From NCBI GenBank assembly GCA_002455335.1, contig DKKP01000173.1, positions 26,858-34,343 on the forward strand: a DNA stretch of 7,486 nt, written 5' to 3'. Both the position numbers and the translations under genes were made by a program. Under the pieces are notes generated by a model. The model saw only the letters and a program-made list of their open reading frames with translations, had not been told where the DNA came from and ran no database searches. The DNA is from Anaerolineales bacterium UBA6663 (lineage in GTDB: Bacteria; Chloroflexota; Anaerolineae; Anaerolineales; UBA6663). Positions 1 to 5,279 of this stretch are shown piece by piece. Each line of letters starts with the position of its first letter. Positions within the stretch are counted from its first letter, which is position 1.

Positions 1-1
1 G

Positions 2-286
2 ATCGGCCTCTTGCGCGCCATGCAGGAGCGCGGACTGCATGCGCCCGACGACGTGGCGGTCGTCGGCTTCGACGACATTCAGCTCGCCCGCTACATGCGC
101 CCGACACTTTCGACGGTTGGGGCGTCACGTGTCGCGTGGGGCGCCGCTGCGGCGAAGCAGCTGATCGATTTTCTTGAACACGAAACTCCATTCTCGTCGG
201 AGCGCATCGCGACGCACCTGATCCAGCGCGAGTCGTCGACCCGGGTGTTAGTCGGGCAACCTGAAACCAGCGCTCACTCAGGGTGA
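2..286 (+). CDS. LacI-family transcriptional regulator, C-terminal fragment (5' end outside window)
   Basis: The frame is open from the first bases of the window and ends at TGA 284-286, giving about 94 residues. It matches the end of the periplasmic-binding-protein-like sensor domain of LacI/GalR repressors: an MQERGL helix, then PDDVAVVGFDD, then a (Y/L)xxPxLSTV strand, and near the end a conserved RESS. These correspond to the family's typical 'alRerGlrVPeDvaVvGfDD...lTTV...ELvvReSS' ending. The DNA-binding HTH lies upstream, outside the window, so neither ligand nor operator can be inferred. TTG at 11 and ATG at 20 are internal codons, not starts. A strong hairpin follows 22 nt after the stop. 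LacI regulators usually control neighbouring sugar-uptake or catabolism genes, which would lie upstream of this window; nothing visible here looks like its target. Confidence 0.9.
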   Translation: MGLLRAMQERGLHAPDDVAVVGFDDIQLARYMRPTLSTVGASRVAWGAAAAKQLIDFLEHETPFSSERIATHLIQRESSTRVLVGQPETSAHSG

Positions 287-308
287 ATGACCTCGCGAGA
301 AGCATCGA

Positions 309-364
309 CACGAAACGAAGACGGCGGTACCGAGCAAGCTCGGTACCGCCGTCTTCGTTTCGTG
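309..364. terminator. Bidirectional hairpin terminator with a perfect 27-bp stem
   Basis: Arms 309-335 and 338-364 are exact reverse complements, with centre AA at 336-337 (a realistic loop is CAAG). The hairpin sits between the stops of two convergent transcription units, the LacI gene (+) and the 382-810 gene (-). The right arm ends in a T-containing stretch (GTCTTCGTTTCG) and the left arm gives the same on the other strand, so it can work in both directions. There is no pure U-tract. The position supports a shared terminator; the stem is much longer than the usual 5-12 bp. Confidence 0.8.
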
Positions 365-381
365 GGCCGCGAAGCCGTGAA

Positions 382-810
382 TCAGTCGTAGATCGGGCGT
401 AGGCCTTTGTAAACGACCTTACCCCCCAGGGTGCGCAGGATCGTCTGCGCCGGTCGATTGAGAACCACAGAGAGCTCGTTGGGCGTCATCGGGCGATTGC
501 CGTTGGCCAGCAGGATGTGGAATACGGCATCGACCATCGAGGTCCGTTCGGAGACAAACTCAGTCGTGGGCCGTACTTGCTCGCGCAGCAGGTACTGGGC
601 CTTGTCGACCTGCGTGACCTCCGCCGTCTCGGCATCGACCAGGTCGATCATCTCACCGCTCTGGGCAGAGGCGAATGCGTGCGCGGCTTCAGGCCGCAGA
701 TGGCGGGTGACGTCAACGCGGAAGTCGCGGCCTTCGCGATCCCACCAATCGAAATCGATGTGAAACCGGCTTTCGACACCGGGTTTGGCGAGGAGTGGGT
801 TAGGGCTCAT
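382..810 (-). CDS. Conserved hypothetical protein with C-terminal winged-helix-like region (142 aa)
   Basis: I do not recognise a named family. The N-terminal half (about residues 14-85) is a compact acidic/aromatic region beginning FHIDFDWWDREGRDFRVDV, with a later MIDLVDAETAEVTQVDK segment. The C-terminal part (about 90-140: SMVDAVFHILLANGNRPMTP, then NELSVVL, QTILRTLGG, VYKGLRPI) has the helix-turn-helix plus beta-wing pattern of a winged helix. I recall similar unassigned proteins from Anaerolineae-type genomes, which is memory and not a search. ATG at 810-808 is preceded by a weak GAGAG. The gene starts 9 nt after the stop of the 525-aa gene upstream, so the two are almost certainly co-transcribed; together they share the terminator at 309-364. 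There is no signal peptide or membrane segment, so it is probably cytoplasmic. A nucleic-acid-binding or regulatory role is inference only. Confidence 0.8.
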   Translation of the reverse strand: MSPNPLLAKPGVESRFHIDFDWWDREGRDFRVDVTRHLRPEAAHAFASAQSGEMIDLVDAETAEVTQVDKAQYLLREQVRPTTEFVSERTSMVDAVFHILLANGNRPMTPNELSVVLNRPAQTILRTLGGKVVYKGLRPIYD

Positions 811-819
811 GCGCGTCTC

Positions 820-2397
820 TCAGTTCGAATACTGGCTTGGGTCGAAACGCCAGTAAGCGTCGCCGACATGGGTGTAATACGGGCGCTTGACCAGCTCGGC
901 AAAAATCGGCGCCGGCGGACAGCGACGCGCCACGTTGACCGCGGCGTAGAGCGAACGCGCATGCACCGCGCTCTGGGGGTTGAGTTTGGCGAGCTCGCGG
1001 AAGACATCGACAACCAGCCGCTCGAACGAAACTCCGGTCAGCTTCTGCCAAAGTTCATCGACCTGGGCCGGCTGATCGACCGCCACGACCATCAGGTCGT
1101 CGAAGTTGACGCTGACTTGTTTCTTCTGCATGCTGAAGGCCAAACGACCTTCGGATGAGGTGGCCGCCGTGCGTACCCACTCGCGCGTCGGGCGTCGCCG
1201 GCTGGCCGTCAGCACGATCTCATCGGGTCTTTCGCCGCGGCGCACGTTGAGTAAGCCGCCCACCGGCATATCGATACGGTCGTACCACTCCGCGAGGCCG
1301 ACAACGTAACGCCCCGGCCGAACGACCCAACCGGCCAGGCGCTCCCCGTTTAGGCTATCGACCAACGTGAACCGAACGCGCTCGGTGACCTGAGCCGTCG
1401 GGAACAGGGCCGCCAGCCGTGGCGTCAACGGCAGCGTGCCGGCGCGTCGATGCGGGAAGGTCAGGATCACCTGAACATCGTCGATCGCTGCAGTCTCCAA
1501 CGGGTCGGTCGTCCACTCGTCTTCGATTTCATTGGCCAGTTGGCTCAACTCCGGCGTTAGCACGACGTCGGTGTCGGTGATGACCGGCACCAGCCGCTGC
1601 GGCGGCGCCTGAACCGCATCGGGCTCGAGCCGACGCAGGTGCCAAAGCACCTGGCCCGCCGGGCCGACTTCGTCGAACCGCTCGTCTTTGCGCAGCGCAT
1701 AGTTGAGCGAAAAGACCTGGAGCTGTGGGTTGACCTCGACGGGTAGGCCGATCTCTTTGAGAAGCGCCTCGGTCGGAAGCGGCCCGCCGCCGGCCATATC
1801 GAGCACGGCCTCGGCGAGGTTGAGATGACCCTCGTTGATCGAGGCCAGCAGCGGCTTGGGGAACCATCGACCCGCCAGCCGAACGATATCGCTACTTGCG
1901 TGAAGCCGCTCTTCGAGCTTGACCGCAACGCCGGCGCCGAAGCGCTCGAAGAGCTCCTCGGGAGGCGCGATCTCGGCATCACCGGCCTGCACCGAGCGGT
2001 GGTTGAGCGGGTGCTCGGCCAGACGCCCGACGTATTGCTTGCTCGGTCGGTCGTCGTCGAATTCGACGGTCAGAACATCGAAGTCGCCGATCTCGGGGTT
2101 GGTGCCCGGCCGCACAACGGTCACTGTGCCGATCACGTTCGCGGGCGTCGAGAACGCCAGGCGCTGTCCGACCGCGTAACTCTCCTTCGGGAGGTAAGGC
2201 ACAGCCCCGGCTTCGCGCCGCTTGAGCGCCTCCGTCTCGCGGACGACACGCTGCGCGATGACGGCTTGCGCCAGTTCCTCGGTCGTCAGCGGTGTCTCGG
2301 TTTCGAGGAGGTGGTTGTAGAGGTGTTCGAGGTCGGCTTCGTCAATGACGAAACCGGTGTCCCAGTAATCTGCCTTCGGGGCGACAACGTCGGTCAA
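820..2397 (-). CDS. Conserved hypothetical multi-domain protein with winged-helix-like segments (525 aa)
   Basis: The function is not recognised. Visible regions: a helical N-terminal segment (about 20-62: DLEHLYNHLLETETPLTTEE followed by a charged helix); a small beta-rich domain with YLPKESYAVGQRLAF and a GTVTVVRPGTNPEIGDFDVL core (about 68-135); a winged-helix-like segment (about 192-258) with AEAVLDMAGGGPLPTEALLK and DERFDEVGPAGQVLWHL, which resembles the HARE-HTH pattern; a beta-rich central region (about 300-440); and a second compact helical segment ending ELVKRPYYTHVGDAYWRFDP (about 482-520). No catalytic motif, signal peptide or membrane helix is seen. The start is TTG at 2397-2395: no ATG or GTG lies between it and the in-frame upstream stop near 2480, and the Shine-Dalgarno is weak. 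It is first in an operon with the 142-aa gene (9-nt gap) and is divergent from the DUF2007 gene. A DNA- or RNA-associated role is inferred from fold impressions. Confidence 0.82.
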   Translation of the reverse strand: MTDVVAPKADYWDTGFVIDEADLEHLYNHLLETETPLTTEELAQAVIAQRVVRETEALKRREAGAVPYLPKESYAVGQRLAFSTPANVIGTVTVVRPGTNPEIGDFDVLTVEFDDDRPSKQYVGRLAEHPLNHRSVQAGDAEIAPPEELFERFGAGVAVKLEERLHASSDIVRLAGRWFPKPLLASINEGHLNLAEAVLDMAGGGPLPTEALLKEIGLPVEVNPQLQVFSLNYALRKDERFDEVGPAGQVLWHLRRLEPDAVQAPPQRLVPVITDTDVVLTPELSQLANEIEDEWTTDPLETAAIDDVQVILTFPHRRAGTLPLTPRLAALFPTAQVTERVRFTLVDSLNGERLAGWVVRPGRYVVGLAEWYDRIDMPVGGLLNVRRGERPDEIVLTASRRRPTREWVRTAATSSEGRLAFSMQKKQVSVNFDDLMVVAVDQPAQVDELWQKLTGVSFERLVVDVFRELAKLNPQSAVHARSLYAAVNVARRCPPAPIFAELVKRPYYTHVGDAYWRFDPSQYSN

Positions 2398-2460
2398 AGT
2401 TCCAATCCAATCGCAAGAGATTTGTTGTGCTGCGCGGCCGCCCGTCGGGTTCGGAGCGTT

Positions 2461-2476
2461 GCGGGTTGAGACCCGC
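2461..2476. other. Small hairpin in the divergent intergenic region
   Basis: GCGGGT (2461-2466) and ACCCGC (2471-2476) form a perfect 6-bp stem with a TGAG loop. It lies in the 164-nt gap (2398-2561) between two divergent genes. It could be an operator half-site pair or a leader hairpin of the minus-strand operon; the sequence does not say which. The rest of this gap shows only the possible -10 element listed separately. Confidence 0.3.
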
Positions 2477-2517
2477 CATCAAAGACCCGGACGACGCAAT
2501 CAATGCAGCCCTTCAAT

Positions 2518-2523
2518 TATACT
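2518..2523 (+). promoter_or_regulatory. Possible -10 element for the DUF2007 gene
   Basis: TATACT is one base from the sigma-70 consensus TATAAT and lies in a locally AT-rich patch 38 nt before the ATG at 2562, which would give a leader of about 30 nt. No convincing -35 element is visible at 16-18 nt upstream, so the call is tentative. Confidence 0.4.
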
Positions 2524-2551
2524 CAGAGCGGCGCGCAATTCAACACGCCAT

Positions 2552-2557
2552 AAGGAG
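2552..2557 (+). promoter_or_regulatory. Shine-Dalgarno AAGGAG that fixes the DUF2007 start
   Basis: AAGGAG ends 4 nt before ATG 2562-2564. The open frame extends upstream to an ATG at 2427, but the residues before 2562 are not family-like and that ATG lacks a comparable site. Confidence 0.7.
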
Positions 2558-2561
2558 CCTT

Positions 2562-2849
2562 ATGCCATCCGAAACGGGCTGGTCCGTTCTGACCACCGCG
2601 CCCAGTCACACCCTGGCCGAGATCCTACAAGGCGTGCTCCAGGCCGCCGGGATCCCGGTCATGTTGGCCGGTGAGTCCTACGCGGCCACCTTTGGCCTTC
2701 CCACATCAGTCCAGGTGCTTGTGCCTTCCGATCAACTGGCGGAGGCCGAGACGGTCTTGCGCGATAGCGAGGCCTCCGCCGACGAGACCGACGACGATTC
2801 CACTGGCCAGGGCTCTGCGTTCGACGACACCGAAGACGCCTCGGTCTGA
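2562..2849 (+). CDS. DUF2007 domain protein (putative signal-transducing protein), 95 aa
   Basis: Residues about 6-68 match the DUF2007 fold pattern: WSVLTTAPSHTLAEILQGVL, then QAAGIPVML, a glycine/alanine stretch, VQVLVPSDQLAEAETVL. This is the short ferredoxin-like domain annotated 'putative signal transducing protein' in Pfam, whose biochemical role is not established. The last ~27 residues are an acidic low-complexity tail (SADETDDDSTGQGSAFDDTE) and probably disordered. ATG 2562 is chosen because it has AAGGAG just upstream and the domain begins directly after it. The gene is divergent from the 525-aa gene and convergent with the M23 peptidase, with only 10 nt between the two stops (2850-2859), so there is no obvious terminator. 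It is probably a single-gene transcription unit and cytoplasmic. Confidence 0.85.
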   Translation: MPSETGWSVLTTAPSHTLAEILQGVLQAAGIPVMLAGESYAATFGLPTSVQVLVPSDQLAEAETVLRDSEASADETDDDSTGQGSAFDDTEDASV

Positions 2850-2859
2850 AGCGCCGGCC

Positions 2860-4275
2860 TCACGGGAAGACGCGTTCCGTCCATTCGAGCGGATCGACCT
2901 GCACGCCCGCGACAAAGATCTCCCAATGCAGGTGAGGCCCTGTCACGCGCCCTGTCGCTCCCTGGAACCCGATGATTTGGCCGGTCTCGACACGCTGGCC
3001 CACAGCGACCTGGAAACTGGATTGGTGCCAGTAGCCGCTGTACACACCCCAACCATGATCGATGATCGTGGCGTTGCCGCGGACAGTCATGGGCTCGGCC
3101 ATCACCACGATCCCGGGCGCCGGCGCCGTGATCGGTCGATCCTCTGCGCCGCTAAAATCCACGCCGCCGTGAAAGGAGTCGTAGGGCCCGCCGTTGTATG
3201 AGCGGAGCGCTCCAAAGACCGAGCGGATCACGCCGACCGAGGGCAGGGCGAACAGCCCACTCCACATTCGCTCAGTGGTTGGCGATGCCGTGACGACCGA
3301 ACGCACACGCTCGTACTCGGGCCGTACGTACTCCGGATCGACCGTGGTCGGGTCGACGGTCAACGGCGGATCGACGACATAGCGCCCGGCACGCACCGGT
3401 AGCGCCTGCGTAAAGGTGGTTGCGTTTCCCTGCGTGTCAGTGATCGCCAGCGTGAAAGGATAGAGGTTCGGCTCGGTCAGGCGGTAAACACCCAGCAAGC
3501 CATAGAGCGTGAGCGGGTCGGTCGGGTCGGCGCTGATCACGAAGGGGCTCTCGTTGAGCGTCGCTGTCAGGGTCACCGGCGCCTCTGTCACGATTCGGAG
3601 CTCGAGCGTCTGCCCTTGGGTCACCGGGGTGGGCAGGATCTGAAGCTCACGGATCCCGGCCGGCCAGCCCCGAATGGGCGCCGAACCGCCGGACATCGCC
3701 AGCCGGGCGCCAGGGATAGGGACCCATGGGTGCGCCAGCGCATTCTCAGCGGCCACCGCCCACGGGCTGTGCCCGGTTTCCGCCGCGCTGCTCAGCCAAC
3801 CCTCTCCTGAGCCGACCGACACAGTCTGCGCGACCTCGATCCCGGGCCCAGCATCCGGCTCATCGGTCAGGACGATGCTCTGGCCGATGTACAGACGCTC
3901 CGGGTTGACGATGTGGTTCAGCCGGACCACACTTTCCTGTTTGAACCCGTAGCGTCGGGCCAGGCTCGAGAGCGTCTCTCCAGCCTCGAGCGCGTGCGTC
4001 GAAAGCCGCCCGCTGACGCCATCGAGCCCCGGGATCGTCACGAGTTGCCCGACCTGAAGCGTCGCGGGGTCGACGGCCGGGTTGGCAGCCGATAGCGCCT
4101 CGACCGACACACCGAACTGCAGCGCGATCCCGGCCAGCGTATCGCCGGGCTGGACCTCGTACTGAGCTGTCGATGTGCTTTGGGCTGAAACTGAGGTTGA
4201 CGGGTCAGGCAGGCTCAGACAAGCCAGGCTCAACGCCAGGGCCAGCCGCCAGATCTTCCAGGATCCACTCATCAC
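2860..4275 (-). CDS. Secreted LysM-LysM-M23 family cell-wall metallopeptidase (471 aa)
   Basis: The N-terminus has a basic start (MMSGSWKIWR), a hydrophobic core (LALALSLACLSLP) and a likely signal peptidase I site after VSA (residues 29-31), so the protein is exported. Cys19 lacks a good lipobox (SLAC), so a lipoprotein is less likely. Two LysM peptidoglycan-binding modules follow (about 39-82, YEVQPGDTLAGIA...VGQLVTIP; and about 93-136, with GETLSSLARRYG...IGQSIVL). A beta-rich linker domain (about 205-295) leads to an M23 lysostaphin/DD-endopeptidase domain (about 345-465). The Zn-site pattern is complete: H369 and D373 in HGGVD, H417 in YWHQ, and H448/H450 in HLHWE, so the enzyme should be active. 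Known family role: cutting peptide cross-links of peptidoglycan or acting in envelope remodelling. The start is GTG 4275 or ATG 4272; both use the AAGGTGA at 4288-4282. The first 71 nt overlap the upstream DUF192 gene. Confidence 0.93.
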   Translation of the reverse strand: MMSGSWKIWRLALALSLACLSLPDPSTSVSAQSTSTAQYEVQPGDTLAGIALQFGVSVEALSAANPAVDPATLQVGQLVTIPGLDGVSGRLSTHALEAGETLSSLARRYGFKQESVVRLNHIVNPERLYIGQSIVLTDEPDAGPGIEVAQTVSVGSGEGWLSSAAETGHSPWAVAAENALAHPWVPIPGARLAMSGGSAPIRGWPAGIRELQILPTPVTQGQTLELRIVTEAPVTLTATLNESPFVISADPTDPLTLYGLLGVYRLTEPNLYPFTLAITDTQGNATTFTQALPVRAGRYVVDPPLTVDPTTVDPEYVRPEYERVRSVVTASPTTERMWSGLFALPSVGVIRSVFGALRSYNGGPYDSFHGGVDFSGAEDRPITAPAPGIVVMAEPMTVRGNATIIDHGWGVYSGYWHQSSFQVAVGQRVETGQIIGFQGATGRVTGPHLHWEIFVAGVQVDPLEWTERVFP

Positions 4276-4615
4276 CGATGGTCACCTTTTCTAGGAAATC
4301 GGGTGTCGTTTCGAGCACATACCGGGCCGGAGCGCCGGCTGCGTACGAAGGTCGCCAAGGCCGTGCACGAACCTTGTCGACCACCCGACCCGCCGCGTTG
4401 ATCCAGACGACACCGAGGTCGAAGTTGACGAAGAACATATGGATCGCAGTCAAAACGACGCTGTCGCGGTCCTCAACCAGCAGGATCGCCTCGCCGGGCA
4501 ACAGGGCGCGTCGAAACTGTAGCCCACGCAATTTGCACCAAAAGTCGGCGCACCAGCCGACTCGATTCAGGACGACTGATCCATCAGATTTCGCGCGTAT
4601 TCGGATGTGCCGCAT
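4205..4615 (-). CDS. DUF192 family protein (136 aa)
   Basis: Matches the DUF192 pattern: a WCADFWCKLRGLQFR-type opening (residues about 21-36), then GEAILLVEDRDSVVLTAIHM, FFVNFDLGVVWINAAGRVVD and KVRARPW, and an ARYVLE...GDEW end. DUF192 proteins are short beta-rich proteins of unestablished biochemical role; many carry an export signal, but this one has none visible. The family core ends near GDEW (about residue 116). The last ~20 residues (ILEDLAAGPGVEPGLSEPA) are an extension encoded in the 71-nt overlap with the M23 peptidase gene, in another frame. ATG 4615-4613 has no clear Shine-Dalgarno and an extended -10-like box sits 6 nt upstream, so the mRNA may be leaderless. It probably forms an operon with the peptidase downstream, which suggests an envelope-related job, though that is inference. 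Confidence 0.9.
   Translation of the reverse strand: MRHIRIRAKSDGSVVLNRVGWCADFWCKLRGLQFRRALLPGEAILLVEDRDSVVLTAIHMFFVNFDLGVVWINAAGRVVDKVRARPWRPSYAAGAPARYVLETTPDFLEKVTIGDEWILEDLAAGPGVEPGLSEPA
4282..4288 (-). promoter_or_regulatory. Shine-Dalgarno of the M23 peptidase, inside the DUF192 reading frame
   Basis: On the minus strand this reads AAGGTGA, 6 nt before GTG 4275 and 9 nt before ATG 4272. It lies within the DUF192 coding region, which supports the overlapping start as real. Confidence 0.65.
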
Positions 4616-4630
4616 CGGTCGATCTTAGCA
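4616..4630 (-). promoter_or_regulatory. Possible extended -10 promoter giving a leaderless DUF192 mRNA
   Basis: On the minus strand TGC-TAAGAT (4630-4622) fits an extended -10 (TGn + TAnnnT), 6 nt before ATG 4615. Transcription would begin at or next to the start codon. There is no good -35, and spurious -10 matches are common. Confidence 0.35.
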
Positions 4631-4648
4631 TGAGGCCAGGAAACGCAC

Positions 4649-4698
4649 CGAGGCCGATCAAGCGCCCCTGCATGCGCAGCGGCGTGTGATCGGCCTCG
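4649..4698 (-). terminator. Long imperfect hairpin, terminator of the response regulator
   Basis: Arms 4649-4671 and 4676-4698 pair over 23 positions. The outer 12 bp (CGAGGCCGATCA / TGATCGGCCTCG) are perfect, and two mismatches separate the inner 5-bp block (which includes one G-T wobble) and 4-bp block. The loop is ATGC. The hairpin starts 13 nt after the response-regulator stop and lies before the DUF192 gene on the same strand, so it separates the two units. The following minus-strand sequence has only TTT, not a full U-tract. Confidence 0.7.
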
Positions 4699-4711
4699 AA
4701 TAGGTGAGCGC

Positions 4712-5107
4712 TCAGGCGCTGGGGGTTGTGCGGCGGCTGAGGACCTTTTCGATGCTTTCAATCAGGTCCTGGGGGCCAAAGGGCTTGGTGATGTAATCGT
4801 CGACCTTGGCGATGTGCAACCCGAGCACCTTATCGATGCTCTGGGCCTTGGCTGTGACGATAATCACCGGGATCTCACGGGTGCTCTCGTGAGCCTTGAG
4901 CTTCTGATAGACTTCCCAGCCGTCCATATCGGGCATCATCAGGTCGAGCAGGACGATATCGGGCTGGCTCGACTGCACAAGATCCAGCCCCTCGCGACCA
5001 CCTGTGGCGCCCGCCACGGTGTATCCCTTGCGGCTTAGGATCAGGCGAATCAGATCGATCATCGCCGGCTCGTCTTCGATACAAACCACACGCTTGGACT
5101 TGTCCAT
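4712..5107 (-). CDS. Stand-alone CheY-like response regulator receiver protein (131 aa)
   Basis: A single receiver (REC) domain fills the protein: KRVVCIEDEPAMIDLIRLIL with the acidic pocket E11/D12, phospho-acceptor D55 in VLLDLMMPDMDGWEV, switch T85 in VIIVTAKAQ, Y105 in DDYITKPFG, and the conserved K108. All key residues are present, so phosphorylation by a histidine kinase is expected. There is no output domain; such proteins act through protein contacts or in phosphorelays. No kinase gene is in the window. ATG 5107 is chosen because the fold begins right after it and a GGGAG lies 9 nt upstream (6 nt from the in-frame TTG 5110). An in-frame ATG at 5158 would add 17 non-domain residues and would lie only about 10 nt from the predicted transcription start. 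The gene diverges from the permease gene. Confidence 0.93.
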   Translation of the reverse strand: MDKSKRVVCIEDEPAMIDLIRLILSRKGYTVAGATGGREGLDLVQSSQPDIVLLDLMMPDMDGWEVYQKLKAHESTREIPVIIVTAKAQSIDKVLGLHIAKVDDYITKPFGPQDLIESIEKVLSRRTTPSA

Positions 5108-5162
5108 CAATGCGCGCTCCCGCCCTACCGTTTCACCGTGTGCAATTAACATCGTCACAGTC

Positions 5163-5206
5163 CGGTTTGATTCGAGTGTACCACATTCGTTCTAGTGAAC
5201 AAACCG
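5163..5206. promoter_or_regulatory. Nested inverted repeats in the divergent promoter region (candidate operator)
   Basis: CGGTTTG (5163-5169) and CAAACCG (5200-5206) are exact inverted repeats. Inside them GTTC-TAGT-GAAC (5189-5200) is a second dyad, and ATTCG occurs twice 15 bp apart (5170 and 5185). They cover the predicted minus-strand promoter between the response regulator and the permease, as a regulator-binding site would. No known factor is matched. Confidence 0.35.
5175..5202 (-). promoter_or_regulatory. Sigma-70-like promoter of the response regulator
   Basis: On the minus strand, TTGTTC (-35, 5202-5197), a 16-nt spacer, and TACACT (-10, 5180-5175) with an upstream TGG that makes an extended -10. 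The predicted start is near 5168, which gives a leader of about 60 nt to ATG 5107. Confidence 0.55.
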
Positions 5207-5269
5207 TATTTTGTCTCAGATCAAGCTCAGCCACGACGCTGGCGAATTGGCCGAGTGTCGGCTAGGATT

Positions 5270-5273
5270 GGAG
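5270..5273 (+). promoter_or_regulatory. Shine-Dalgarno GGAG that fixes the permease start
   Basis: GGAG lies 6 nt before ATG 5280. The frame remains open upstream to TTG 5211, but residues coded there ([18 protein letters not shown]) are polar and not part of the family. Confidence 0.6.
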
Positions 5274-5279
5274 CCGATT

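Noticed and set aside
517..1158. 213-codon plus-strand frame opposite the two-gene operon
   Set aside because: It spans the boundary of two minus-strand genes, has no plausible ribosome site and no family features.
1825..2469. 214-codon plus-strand frame opposite the 525-aa gene
   Set aside because: Antisense shadow of a GC-rich gene; the composition is not protein-like.
2427..2561. Upstream ATG extension of the DUF2007 gene
   Set aside because: The added residues are not family-like, and the good Shine-Dalgarno and possible -10 box both lie downstream of that ATG.
2427..4620. Defence or mobile-element system around the small genes
   Set aside because: No nuclease, methylase, toxin-antitoxin, transposase, integrase or direct repeats were found; the genes are housekeeping or envelope types.
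5108..5158. Upstream ATG for the response regulator
   Set aside because: It adds 17 residues outside the receiver fold and lies only about 10 nt from the predicted transcription start with no ribosome site.
5189..5200. LexA/SOS box
   Set aside because: GTTC-N4-GAAC is the inverse of the Gram-positive GAAC-N4-GTTC site, so the dyad does not match the known motif.
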